Assembly: GCA_903632075.3 (NCBI GenBank)
Contig: CAHIKZ030005207.1
Coordinates: forward strand, 872,001-936,000
Direction of reading: 5' to 3'
Source of the DNA: Acanthosepion pharaonis
Lineage: Eukaryota; Mollusca; Cephalopoda; Sepiida; Sepiidae
DNA length: 64,000 nt
Under the pieces are notes generated by a model. It saw nothing but the letters and a program-made list of their open reading frames with translations. It ran no database searches and was not told the origin of the DNA. Position numbers and translations under genes: made by a program. Numbering within the stretch: position 1 is the stretch's first letter; every line of letters starts with the position of its first letter. Positions 11,968 to 22,778 of the stretch are shown in pieces.

Positions 11968-13285
11968 ATTTTGCCGTTATAAGTTTCGATGTGAATTTAC
12001 TATTGGTATGAAATAACTATCATATTAACAGTAAACAGGGCTTTTGGCCATACTTTTACAAGGCTGGAATGTATTTTCTAGAAACAGTATTTAGTCACAA
12101 ACTATTATGTTGTTTTTTTTAGCCAGCAAGTTATGAGAGTTATATAACCTGACCAGAAAAAAATAGTGATAAAAGTAAAATAATTTTATTTATTAGAAAA
12201 TTTGTCTTTTGTAAAGTTTCTGACTATGAAGTATTATCATTGGTTATCATGAATAAGTTCAGAAATGGATTAAGCATGACTTAAAAATATTATTTATATT
12301 ATTTTATCTAAGATAATACTTTAAAAAATAGTATTAAAATGGTAAAATCATATTTTTGTATATAGAGAACCCATTTTTTTCTATGTAGATATAATTTTTT
12401 TCTGTATAGAAATCCCATTTTTCATATGTACAAATCCCATTGATTTTTTCACATATATCTATTTTATTCACAGATATTGATTTTTAATTTTATTAATTGT
12501 TGGATTTACTAAAAGTTTTCTAAGTATCAAAGTTGCCACGGTAAGAATTTTTTCAGTTGTTCTGATGATGTTCTTATTGAATGAAATGTTGACAACAATT
12601 TTAAACATCCAACTGGTTTTCATATATTCCATCTTATGTACTTTGTTTGGATATTCCATATCAGTCATTTTCTCATTACTTTGTATTAGTAAAAAATCTC
12701 TTTTATATTTAATTATGAAAGAGTAATGAGGTAGTGAATTTTTTCTCTTGGTATTTTCATCTGTTACAAGATGCGTAAAGCTGTCTGGCAGTTCCTAAAT
12801 TAAAATATCTTTTGAGGACTTCATTAACCTTTGCTCTGATCTACACTGAACCCATTTGTTAATTAAATGAAACAAAATATAGACACATTTAAAGGCGTAT
12901 TGAAATAAATTAAATCTTGTTTTCTTTTTTTAATATGTTATAAAAAAGTTTTGTTTTTTCATTTTTTTTTATTTGTTACCCAATTATATAAAACACTGAT
13001 ATTTAATTCTGTTTTCTGAGTAAAATACAACAATTTTTTTTTCTTTTTTCTTTAAGGACTACATCTGAAAATTCATAATCATAATTTTGTGTGAGTGTAT
13101 TTACTTAGCTTGGCAAGGTAATTCTGATGTAATCTTCTATGAGTCAGCTTTGCTGTTTAGTTTGTTATTTCTTATAATTCTTTCTGACGACGATTTACTT
13201 TTTAATATCTCATTCTTTAATATTAATATAAATTATGTCAGGTCAGTCTACAAGTGTTACTTGTGTTATGTAACCTAGGACCACC
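11968..13285. other. AT-rich spacer, nothing recognised
   Basis: Very AT-rich, with 'aatcccatt' repeated three times at about 12370-12440 separated by 'tatatagag'/'atgtacaa'-type sequence. The short frames at 12468-12668 and 13087-13278 have no family resemblance that I can see. Confidence 0.5.
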
Positions 13286-13790
13286 TTTGTTGTAACTGAG
13301 TTAGCAAAAACAACAGCAGAAAACCAGAATTGGTTTAACAGCAAGTTTATTACCTTTTGGTACTGGGAAACAATGTAGAATAGAAACTAGGGAAGAGAAT
13401 GTTTAGCCATGAATGACTGTTTTCAGTAAATGCTACTGCTCCTCCTGCTACTCCTCTTGATGTAGGAGTATTTTTATGTCTTTCATCTGAAACTTTGTTC
13501 AAACTTGTAGGGAAATATTCCCCCTCACAACAACCTGTTGCATGATAGTCATCAGCAACTAAATTGGTTCTACCTCTAGGATTTCTTGGTGACAAGGGTG
13601 ACTAGGCACACAGCAGGATTAAGAGCAAAACCTGTCAGAGGGCAGATTATCTTTCTTATAGGATCAATGACAATTTAGGTAGACTGATCACTATAGTTCT
13701 ATGGTGAAATTATGGAATCACTGGGTGAAGGCTTCCTAGGCTGAAATCAATGGCCTAATGTTATAGTACATATTCTATTGTAATAGACTC
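13286..13790. repeat. Unclassified dispersed repeat, LTR-like in style
   Basis: The block 'ggcacacagcaggattaaga' then 'gcaaaacctgtcag' (13600-13640) resembles 'gacacacagcaaaatgaa' then 'gtaatacctgtca' at 38180-38215. The start 'ttgtaactgagttagc' and 'agcaagtttattacc' resemble invertebrate LTR ends, but I could not find a matching partner LTR or a TSD. The minus frame at 13350-13595 is probably incidental. Confidence 0.3.
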
Positions 13791-13799
13791 TCCCACACA

Positions 13800-14095
13800 T
13801 AATAAGTAGTAGTAGTAGCAGTCGCCAGTTGGGCTCAGTGGTGTTGAGCGAGTCAGTCAATATCGGACATTGAAGTACCAACCATCACAACTAGATTGCT
13901 GCGTCATTAACTCTTATTTCAAGTTCCTAACGTTTTGTACGTCGAACCTAATTTAGGACGACTTATTGAAATACAAGCCTCCACTGTGAAAACTACTCTA
14001 CAACACCTAAACAGAGGGTGAGTGTTATTGGAAGGGCATTGTGTATTATGAGTTCCTTCCACAAAATCAGATGTTGAATTCACACAAGCACAGTT
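13800..14095. other. Repeat-like spacer with a TAG triplet run
   Basis: It starts with (TAG)n 'agtagtagtagcag', followed by relatively GC-rich sequence containing 'gaacctaatttaggacgac'. This is probably a SINE-like or LTR fragment, not assigned. Confidence 0.35.
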
Positions 14096-14099
14096 TCCA

Positions 14100-14475
14100 G
14101 TTGGACCGATTAAAGGCAGTTATAAATGAAAAGCATCAAGAACTGGCCAATCAGGAAGGTATTGTCTTTCATCAGGACAACATCAGATGTCACATCTTTT
14201 TGCAGACCTAGCAGTAATTGATAAAGCTTGGTTGGGATTTCCTACTACACCCATTGTACTTACCTAACATTGCACATTTGGATTGCTACATATTTCAATC
14301 TTTCAAAAATTCTTAAAGGGGAAAACATCAATTCAATGGAAGCCTTTAAAAAACACATACCATTTTATCACCCAGAAAGATGCCTTCTTGTGGGAGGATA
14401 AAGTCATGAAGCTGCCACAAAGATAGTGAAAAGTACTGGTTGATGAATACTGGTCATTATACCATGAATGATGGC
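14100..14475 (+). pseudogene. mariner transposase C-terminal relic
   Basis: Translating in shifting plus frames gives VFHQDN (the second catalytic aspartate region), then a degraded version of the PxxxxPxD third-acid region, then IQWKPLKN and FITQKDAFLWEDKVMKLPQR. That order matches the C-terminal third of a mariner transposase. Stops and frameshifts are frequent. It is separate from the 9611 element and has no visible TIRs. Confidence 0.65.
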
Positions 14476-14829
14476 AACATCACTTTTCACCAATTCTATT
14501 TGCCATTTTACATCAATCTTTTGATGCCATCTGTGTTACAACTCCTAGCAGTTATAATATTATGTCTTGTTTAGGCACTTGCAATGACATCTGTTAGAAA
14601 TTCTTCTTCTCTACTGACTCCAATGGACTTTTACTGACTCACTTTGAGTTCTTTATTTAAGGCATCTTGCCTAGTTCATTTGTGTTACTGTGGGTGTTTT
14701 ATTTACTCTGCAATATCCCCACTTTTGAGTCTTCTTTTTTTTACTTGTAAATATTTTATTTTATTTTTTATTATTCACTCATTCCTTATTTTCGTGAGTG
14801 CACCATGAACTGAATTTTGTATTTCTTTC

Positions 14830-15711
14830 ATTTTGAATCAACCTCTAGTTTTTCAGCAGGTTTTCTTTTTCTGGTAATCATACTTGAACATTCAACAAAT
14901 TCTTAGGATGTTGGTACGTCAAAAATATCATACAGTACTTGCATAGGTTCTTCTTGTGGTCCTATTTTCTTTAACTGATTCCAATGCCTTTTACATTCCC
15001 ATTTTTTTCCTTTTACCATAATTTTTCTAATTCTTAAACTTCTTACACTATCTACCTACATTTCTTTTCCATTTTTATATACTCTGAAAAACACTTTTTC
15101 AACAATTTTGAAAACTTTTGTGCCATTTTCATTATCTGTTCTTATTCCATTTTTGACTTAGTAACATCTTGTCGAACACAGAATTATTTTTTCTTGCAAA
15201 CCTCAATTCTGCTGGTAACACAGAATTAATTTTTCTTGCAAACATCAATTCTGTTGGTGCATTGGGATTCAGCATTATCCAGTATACTCTCAAGAATTTT
15301 TGTAGATCGTCTTTGCTCCCTTTTTCATTACTTGCTTTTTTCAAAGCTCTCTTAAAAGTACCCACAATCTGTCCTGTTTGTCTGTTTGACCGTGGGTGTT
15401 ATGGCAGGGTAGTAATAAGTTCAATCAAGAACATTTTACAAAATTTTTAAATTCATAAACAATGAATTATGTATTGAGAATATGGCATCCATATCTTGCA
15501 AACAGTTTATGTAAAAACTTCATTGTAACCATGGAAGTTGGTTTTTTGCACTTAGAAATTTCAGTCAACTTAGTAAAACTATCTACTAAGATATTTATTT
15601 GACCTGCAAAATCTGTGTGCAGTCTTCACCATGGAATATCTGTCTTTGGTCAAGGTTGTAACTTTGTGGTAGGTGATTTTGCTGCCAGAACACAAGCTCT
15701 GCAGGCTTTTG

Positions 15712-15715
<4 letters not shown>
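14830..15715 (-). pseudogene. Ty3/Gypsy integrase relic
   Basis: This is a minus-strand relic. From right to left the frames show a C..C zinc-binding stretch with LAAKSPTTKLQP, then LHTDFAGQINILVDSFTKL (the first catalytic aspartate region of an integrase core), then EFKNFVKC and TFKRALKKASNEKGSKDDLQ (minus frame 15132-15365), then PNAPTELMFARK. Further left, KGKKWECKRHWNQLKK resembles the C-terminal tail of Gypsy integrases. No protease or RT remains. The minus frame contains a 42 bp in-frame tandem duplication near 15179-15262. There are several stops, and no LTRs were found alongside. Confidence 0.75.

Positions 15716-15718
<3 letters not shown>

Positions 15719-15768
<50 letters not shown>
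15719..15768. repeat. (TA)n then (TG)n microsatellite
   Basis: About 50 bp of TA followed directly by (GT)n to about 15788. It cuts off the right side of the Gypsy relic. Confidence 0.95.
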
Positions 15769-15770
<2 letters not shown>

Positions 15771-15788
15771 GTGTGTGTGTGTGTGTGT

Positions 15789-16440
15789 TGGCTGGGTGAG
15801 GTCTCAAGCCTTGAATGGCAATATTCCTATAGATGGTGACTCAATGTAAACTCTTGATGTACTTGAATTACCACGAGTGTCTGAGTTGAGTGTCAGGAAG
15901 GGCATCCAGCCTTCTTACACCTTGCCTCAAATTATTATGACAACCATTTATCTGGATCCTCCTTCCTTTGTGCAAAATTAATCTTAGTCCTGCCTCAACA
16001 AAAAAAACAAAAACACAGATATATATATATATCTATCTATACATATGTATCCTTAAGCAATATCTTGAGAAAAACATCTGATTAGAGTCTTTCAAAGTTA
16101 ACAGTGAAAGTAACAGCTTCTTGCATTTGATACCTAGTGAGTTTCAAACTCATTACTGAGTAGTAATAGTCAACCAGACTAGCCTTACTAAAAATGACCC
16201 CAGGTTCAGGCACAACAATGACTAATGTTGAGAGCATGAACATTCTTTAGTTCCAACAATTCAGACCTTTACACCGAGGACATTCCAAGCTCCATCCACA
16301 GAGTCAAATCACCCTCATTTCCTCAAAGTTTTAAGACGGGAAATCCGAAATTGCATTGGGATATCGAAATATGCCTTCCAAAAGCTAAGCAAAACATTAA
16401 GAAACAGAAAAATTTAGTTAAAAACAAAGATAAGAGTATT
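15789..16440. other. SINE-like remnants and spacer
   Basis: 'gtcaggaagggcatccagcc' at 15893-15912 is a motif I associate with cephalopod interspersed repeats, but I see no A/B promoter boxes or tail. The rest to 16440 is mixed AT-rich DNA with no coding signal. Confidence 0.35.
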
Positions 16441-16504
16441 GAACTTTTAAGTAACATCAGTCCTCCTGTAGGACAGTGGTTAGGGTTTTGAACAATCTTC
16501 TCAA

Positions 16505-16925
16505 AAATGAAGAAAAGACTTGAAGCAATAGAAATATGGTTCTACAGAAGGATGCTGAGGATACCATGGATTGAACAATAACAAAATTTTAGATAAAATG
16601 GAAACAAAAAGGATACTTATACTGAGAATCAGAGAAAGATAGTTGAAATTTATAGGGAAAACAATGAGAATTAGTGGGCTTAGAAAATTTGACACTTACA
16701 GGATAGATTAAAGGCAAGAGGAACAGAGAAAAGAAATGCATAAACTACCTAAAATGCTTTTGTAAATGGTTGGCAGAACAAGAATTAGGAGAGATAGTAA
16801 AAAGATATAACTTACTAAGAGCTACAAAGGACATGAAATTATAGAAAACCATGACCGTCCGGATCCTGAAGGGACATGAGAAGAAGAAGAAGAAGAAAAA
16901 GAAGAACTACAACTACTACTACTAC
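16505..16925 (+). pseudogene. LINE relic E (family 1, 3' end with AAG tail)
   Basis: Plus-strand copy. EAIEIWFYRRMLRIPWIEQ is followed by frames carrying the HLQDRLKARGTEK stretch (equivalent to LTGHIEGK in other copies), CKWLAEQELGEI and LLRATKDMKL, then the 3' end GTCCGGATCCTGAAGGGACA. The element ends in (AAG)n followed by (ACT)n at 16880-16940. It gives the sense orientation of the family and shows that its natural tail is a purine microsatellite. Internal frameshifts and stops make it dead. Confidence 0.75.
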
Positions 16926-16940
16926 TACTACTTCTTCTTC

Positions 16941-17689
16941 TTAATACATTGAGTATATAATAGAGATGTTTGCTTTAAAGAAAAGTAGAAGAGAAAAGAT
17001 TGCCGGACAAAACTGAGTTTATCTTTTGCTTAATTATAATGATTCATCAGATCTGGCTAAAGATTTTTGCACAGAAACTCATTTGTGTCCTTTAACATGA
17101 TGTTTTTTTCTAAAGAGGAGAAAGAAAAAAAAAAATGAACACTCCCAAATCCAAAACTGAATATTTGATAAAAATTAACCAGCTCATTGTCACTCTTTGC
17201 ACTGACCCCTGACAACAGCTGCCATTTTGACATTATCTTTTTTCTTTTCTTTTTTAAGTCTTTGACCTTTCTCTCTTTACCAAGTTTCCTTTTCATTTTA
17301 ATTCTCTCGTTTATAATTACCCTTTTATTTCTTTTTCACATCCAGTAATTTCTTCATTTACTTCTTTTTATTCCATTTTATTTTTTTGTATTTTAATATT
17401 CCTGTTTCTTTCTTTAATTTTTATTCATTTTCACTTTTATTTTTACTCTTGTATTTTTTTCAGAGTTCATTTGATGTCATTACATTTCACTGTTAATCTC
17501 ACCTTTCTTTTTATTTATTTCAAACATTTATTCTTTCTATTTCATTTTTTGACTTATCCTTTTTTATAATCAGCTTTTTCCCTTTTCTTCTTGGTTTATG
17601 TCAAAAATGAGTCAATAAAATTATCTGAAAAAGATTAATGGTGAATTGCAAAAGATCTTAAACCTGGTTAATCCTGGTAACCTTACTAG
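16941..17689. other. AT-rich spacer
   Basis: T-rich at 17220-17560. The minus frame 17057-17296 has an oligo-lysine start and no recognisable domain. Nothing else is seen. Confidence 0.45.
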
Positions 17690-18282
17690 CCTACCTATTT
17701 TCTTTCTTTTATTCTTTCCTCCTTTTTTCCTTTTTTTTTTCTTTTTTTTCTTCCTTTGTTTCTTTCCTTCAGTCTTTCTTTCATTTCTTCTTTCTTTTGT
17801 TCTTTATTTCTTTCTTTTCCTGTTTGTTTTTTCCTTCTTTTTTTAATTTTCTGTTTCTTTCTTCCTTTTGCAATTTGCTTGTTTGTTTTTCTTTGTTTCT
17901 TTTCTGTTTTCATTTTTTCTTTTTTCTTTCTTTTTCAATTTGCTTCTTTGTTTCTTTTGTATTTTCATTCTTTCTTTTTTAATTTGCTTGTTTGTTTTTT
18001 GTTAGTTTCTTTGTTCTTTCTTTCTTTTCTTTTCTATTTCTTTATTAATTTTTTTCTTTCTTTGTTTCTTTCTTTAAATCTATTTTTGGTTTATTCTTTC
18101 TTTTTTGTCCTTTTTTCTTTCATTCTTTTTTGTTTTGTTCTTTCTTTTCCTATTTATTTGTTTGCTTCTTTTTTCAATTTTTCATTGTTTGTTTCTTTCT
18201 GTCTTTCTCTCCCTATTTGTGCTTTTCTTTCTTTTGTATTTTCATTTTATTTGTTTATTTTCCAATTTGCTTGTTCGCTTTT

Positions 18283-18320
<38 letters not shown>

Positions 18321-18330
18321 TTCTATACTT
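17690..18330. repeat. T-rich simple-sequence block
   Basis: (TTTC/TTTG)-type low-complexity DNA. 'aatttgcttgtttg' or a close variant recurs at about 17872, 17937, 17980 and 18256, suggesting an old minisatellite, and a pure (CTTT)n run lies at 18275-18318. The F/S/L-rich open frames (for example 18105-18341) are artefacts. Confidence 0.85.
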
Positions 18331-18925
18331 GGTTCATATAATTTTTCAACAATCTTTTTTCCCTAAAATGACAGCTGGAATTAATCAACATTTGCTAAAT
18401 TTTTCTTCTGCTTATTTTTCAGTTTTGTATTTTTCCTAATATATTTGTTTTTTTTTCCTTTCTTCAATTTTGTTTCTATCCTGTCTTTTCCTTCCCCTCA
18501 CTTGCTTCTTTTCTTTTAATAACCATGTTTACTTTCTTTCTTTCTCTCCAGTGTGTTTTTCTTTTTCTCTTTATTTCTAACATAAAGTCTTCTTTTTATT
18601 TATTTATGCTTTTGTTAATTTGTCTCTTGTCTTCCTTTTCTTTCATCACATAAACTTTTCATTGTTGACATTAAACCACCATTTAGCAGAGAAATGAGTA
18701 TGTGAATAAACATTTAAGCAAAGCACACTACATAAATACCTCACATAGAAAAAAAGCTTTTACTTCCATTGTCAATCTTGACAGGGGCCAAATCAGTGTC
18801 TATAAAGTTGTATCAGTAAATCCAAGGCCTTGTATGGAAATATTGAGAAGTTGATCTGAAATCACCATAGTTTAATGTTGGATCTAGATCATTAATGTTC
18901 ATCAGTGAATTAAATTTCTTTTTAT
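18331..18925. other. AT-rich spacer
   Basis: T-rich to about 18660, then ordinary AT-rich sequence. No features recognised. Confidence 0.45.
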
Positions 18926-18929
18926 ACCT

Positions 18930-19390
18930 GCTCCAACAATCCTCACTTTCCAGCCTTGATAGAGTTTGAAAGCATTTACATGGCCTTGTGGGTGATGGAT
19001 CCTTTCCCAGAGAAAAATGTTACTACTCTCTCCCAACTGTATCACTATTTTAGTGGTAAATGTTCATATGAGCAATATTCCTCATTTCCCTAAGTTCAGA
19101 CCTTCACAGTTGAACATCAACTCATTAACATTCCCTTTGTGTCCTGTAGGTAAGGATGAGGTTCCACTGAAACAACTACTTCCTTAGATCAGATGCCCGA
19201 AAGGATGTTTCACTGATTACTATTTTAACTTCTTGACTAAGTCTATTATTTATCCTACTCATCTTCATAACATTCTTACTTCCTACTTTGAAACCCTTAC
19301 AACAACCTCATTCATTAACCCCTCTACCCTGAGTGGATCTTGTGCCTTGTATTGGCTGAACAAAAGTATAAAAATGTGTTGGGAAAAAAG
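18930..19390 (+). pseudogene. CR1/L2-like LINE 3' end
   Basis: Degraded plus frames carry LIEFESIYM, LSQLYHYFSGKCSYE and related text typical of the C-terminus of CR1/L2-type LINE proteins (the region before WNSLP). The tail 'cccttacaacaacctcatt', then 'gagtggatcttgtgcc', then 'ttgtattggctgaacaaaag' is shared with 41540-41640 and, inverted, with 52740-53190. Family assignment rests on pattern recognition. There are many stops. Confidence 0.6.
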
Positions 19391-19468
19391 GAATTCAGGC
19401 TGAAAATGAACATTTGTTGTGTAAAATAAATGTTTTACTCATGAGTTTATATATTTAATTATGTGCTT

Positions 19469-19470
<2 letters not shown>

Positions 19471-19507
<37 letters not shown>
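19471..19507. repeat. (CA)n microsatellite
   Basis: Uninterrupted CA, about 37 bp. Confidence 0.95.
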
Positions 19508-19510
<3 letters not shown>

Positions 19511-19869
19511 CCTCTCGCTTTCTCCTCTTCTCTTTCACTTTCCTTTCTATCCCTTATATATGTTTGTGTGTGAACAATAAACCTAATAAAAAGACAAAAA
19601 GATTCTTCCATATCAATACTTAATTACTAAGTGTAGCTTAGGTGTGGCAAAAGGTTGAAAGTATGGAGAACCCAGTGGGGATTGAGCTTACTACTTAATC
19701 ATAACTGATCCAGTAAGACAAGCTTGCTAGCCATTACACGTCACTGAAGTTCCCATGCTCCATATCAATAAGTTGATAGAGTGATAGTAATTGTTCTCCT
19801 CTTTGGTACTTTATGAATTAAAGTATACTACTACTTCAAATAAAAGGTTAGTAAGGAAAACCCTGTCAA

Positions 19870-20310
19870 TACTGGAAAGAGCAATAACAGCTACTGGACT
19901 TGAAAAATCTATCTTCCTGAAAAATTGTTTTTAAGAGAAAGATTTTATAAATTTCAACTGAAAGAGGTATTGACTGCTTTGTCAATGAATACCAAATGTA
20001 GGGAAACAGTTAATATTACTGTTGCCAGATTGAGAATAAAGACTCATTATCTTACAATTGAAACGGCTAGAAGTAATCGTAAGTTCTATGCTAAGTGTTT
20101 CTTCTTTTACACTTCTTGCTTGTGGAACTCTCTTCTGGCTTCTTGCTTTCCTGTCAACTTTGATTTTCAAAAATTTAAATGCAGTGTCAGTTGTTATCTT
20201 CTGTCTTCTTAATTCCTATTCTTTCATTGTTCTCACTCATTAATAATATTTTCATTTTTGTCATTTTCTTTCACACTTAGTAATCTCTTGCATCTTAGTG
20301 GCCTCATTGC
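19870..20310 (+). pseudogene. CR1/L2-like LINE C-terminal relic
   Basis: The plus frame 19925-20212 ends TSCLWNSLLASCFPVNFDFQ followed by KFKCSVSCYLLSS, matching the WNSLPxxxF...FK..V conserved end of CR1/L2/Jockey-type LINE proteins. This frame is open for 95 codons. Related sequence ('aaaggttttataaatttcaa') is duplicated at 38640 and 38815. The rest of the RT is absent. Confidence 0.65.
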
Positions 20311-20404
20311 CTTGCTTGGGAGAAATGGTTAAAAAAAAATGGATAAAAAACACAAATAACGTTGTAGTTTAACTAAAAACTTTCCCCTTGCCGCTCTTTA
20401 CATG

Positions 20405-20406
<2 letters not shown>

Positions 20407-20468
<62 letters not shown>
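20407..20468. repeat. (CA)n(TA)n compound microsatellite
   Basis: CA repeats run directly into TA repeats immediately left of the PLE relic. Confidence 0.95.
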
Positions 20469-20473
<5 letters not shown>

Positions 20474-21250
20474 AAGAGCCAGGAAAACCTACCTAGGTTT
20501 CACCTACATGGATCAATACAATATAAGAAAAATTAATAGAAACAATATGAGAAAAATTAAGGACAAACCACGTATGCCCCCACCCTCAAATGTAATTGTA
20601 GAAATAAGAAAGCCTGCCCCTCCAAAGAAAGTGCCAGCAAGAGAGTGCGGTATACCAAGTAAAAATATATAAGGATAAATTAAGTAATACTGATAAAAAT
20701 CCCAAGATATATATAGGATCTACCCAAAATAATTTTAAAGCTGATACTGTAACCATCTTAGTATTTTTAATAACAAAAAATACAAGCATAGCACCACGTT
20801 ATCTACTTATGTATGGAAAATTACCGATAATAAAGAGCTCATTTTGAAACAGGAAATATTAAAGAAATTTCATAAGCATAAAGCAGGTAATTAATTTTTT
20901 CTACTATGTACAGAGGAAAAGTTAGCCATCGCTTTGTATAAAGAACCCGACAATTTGTTAAACCTAAAATCTGAAATCGACAGAGGAAACGCTGGTTACT
21001 AGAATAGGTTTGGTTTTCTTCTCATTTTTCAGTTTATTTTTTTTTTTTTTTGTTATTGAATAAATATGTATTAACTCCTCCCATTGTTGTGTTATTGTTG
21101 TATTATTTTTTTTTTTTAGTCACGTGGTCATAGTTGTTTTTATGTTGTAGGCTGTTTATACTCTGTTCTGTTACCTCTTTGGTCAGCGTACCCTGATGAT
21201 CAATGTAGGTGAAACCTATGTAGGTTTGCTTCGCTCTTTAGGTTCATAGT
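20469..21250 (+). mobile_element. Penelope-like element relic with GIY-YIG domain
   Basis: Between 20690 and 21005 the plus frames, with shifts, give a KIPRYIGSTQNNFKAD-like stretch (YI.GS of GIY-YIG), then FNNKKYKHSTTLSTYVWK-like text, ITDNKELILKQEILKKFHKH, then C.LCTEEKLAIALYKEPDNL, which is the C-terminus of a PLE endonuclease. RT is not present. The piece is bracketed by inverted repeats of about 45 bp: left at 20471 'ctaaagagccaggaaaacct', then 'ggtttcacctaca'; right at 21198-21245 as its reverse complement. An inverted terminal copy is common in PLEs. Confidence 0.65.
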
Positions 21251-21494
21251 TGGATTTGCTCTACTTAGTGTATTGAGCACTTTATTTAGTTACTTTTGCT
21301 TTACTCGTTTTGGAGTTTTTTTTCTTTGGACTCTGAGCTTCGATTCTGAATGATTGTTTTCGCCTCAGTTACATGTTCTTAGTTCTTTCTTTTTTTATCA
21401 CTTATTTTTCCTTGGGTATTGGTTTGTTCATTTACAAGCTAAAACACTTAAGGTTTTTTCAGGCGTGTATAATTACTTATATTTATATTATTAT

Positions 21495-21499
<5 letters not shown>

Positions 21500-21535
<36 letters not shown>

Positions 21536-21640
21536 AAAATATACTTATATTTTTATGGATAAAAGTGATCAACATCAGAGGTATAGTGTATGTAAATAAG
21601 TGTACAGTAAAGTCAACACCAGATGTTAACCCAATGGCTT
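21500..21640 (+). repeat. Module A copy after (TA)n
   Basis: After a TA tract, 'gatcaacatcagaggtata' and 'aaagtcaacacc' are diverged versions of the module at 27718-27840 ('gtgctcaatatcagagata', 'gaagtcaacactc') and, inverted, 53930-54053. Confidence 0.5.
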
Positions 21641-21930
21641 CAGCTCAAAACACATAACCTGAAGATTGCATTCAAACAGGAAACAGACTGTCCACTTTTA
21701 TACTGGATTTTCCCATTTGAATTCGGAACTCTCCTTCTCCTACAAGAGTTGCCATCCAGGACTATAGGACCTAGCCTGTCTTGCAATTTACCCATAGTTG
21801 GGGAGAGAAGAGGTAGAGTCATACCTTTCCCAAGGGAATTTGCATGTAAGTGAATGTTTTGATCTAGACTGGAAGGCACACTGGAGTAATCATATAACTG
21901 CTTGGATGGAGAAATTGATAAGTTTAGTTG

Positions 21931-21959
<29 letters not shown>
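21641..21959. other. Spacer, possibly repeat-derived
   Basis: Moderately GC-rich relative to its surroundings, with 'tagttggggagagaagagg'. A frame runs on both strands but no family is recognised. It ends in (TA)n/(TGTA)n. Confidence 0.35.
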
Positions 21960-21964
<5 letters not shown>

Positions 21965-21976
21965 ATAAAAGGCAGG

Positions 21977-22012
<36 letters not shown>

Positions 22013-22736
22013 CGAATGCACAGCTGCAATTTTTGACGGATTTGCACCAAAATTTACATGCACATGCTCCAAGTTAGTGGAAAGGCCAAGACTGACTTTG
22101 CATTTCCCAACTCCCATTGATAATGGAAATAATCGATTTTTTTCATGCTTCTACAGCAGTTTTTATGTAGCTTGTGGCAATTTTCTACTGGCCAGAGTGA
22201 GAGCCAATAGCTGGCTGCCATAAATAGGCAAGAAGATTCTATTGTCCAGTGTGAGAGCCAACAGCTGACTTACACGAATGTTAACTAGCATGCTAGTATG
22301 CAAAAAAAATCCATAGCTGCATTCGTCACAAGTGGGAAAAATTTAAATCTGTATGGCACTTTACTCCAATTGGCTCATTTGCTTGCTTAAACTCAATGTT
22401 GATTCTGATTTCCAGAACTGGGTTGGGTGTGAAAAAAGTATTTGTTGTTAACATTCTTTTTCATTCGGTTTTTCAGTTACAGTCCTTTTTAAAGCTGATC
22501 ATTTTGTGTTCATTTTATTTAGTTCTTTTTTTGTAACATATTTAATGTTTAATATAGAGCTTAGAAAAAATTCACAGTGTGACATAGGCAAGAAGTAAGG
22601 CATGTAGCAACATCAGCACGGCAAAGGGCACTCCTTTACAGGCAAGGAAGGGCAAAAATATTTTAAATGATAGTGATTGCTGTATGAGTCGTATGATTTT
22701 TGAATCAAGCACCGGCAATGCCAGGCCATGCTGCTA

Positions 22737-22738
<2 letters not shown>
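21960..22738 (+). mobile_element. Non-autonomous Helitron-like element
   Basis: The 3' end reads 'agcaccggcaatgccaggcc' followed by 'atgctgctagt': a short GGC-aat-GCC hairpin about ten bases before a terminal CTAGT, as in Helitron 3' ends. The 5' part has 'aaaggcaggatg', a GT run and 'gatttgcaccaaaatttac', which I associate with Helitron-type repeats. There is no Rep/helicase and no TSD, as expected for Helitrons. The exact 5' TC terminus is obscured by microsatellite. (TA)n lies at both borders. Confidence 0.5.

Positions 22739-22773
<35 letters not shown>

Positions 22774-22778
<5 letters not shown>

Noticed and set aside
17756..18439. 227-codon F/S/L-rich ORF
   Set aside because: Low-complexity T-rich DNA; no domain or conserved pattern.
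21188..21245. Hammerhead ribozyme in the PLE relic's right inverted repeat
   Set aside because: CTGATGA (21193-21199) and GAAAC (21211-21215) are present and a stem III can form, but stem I does not pair and stem II is at best 2-3 bp involving a core base; the left copy lacks the core.
21640..22117. Minus-strand ORFs of 136 and 75 codons
   Set aside because: Both run through (CA)n and (TA)n tracts; the non-repetitive parts show no recognised domain.
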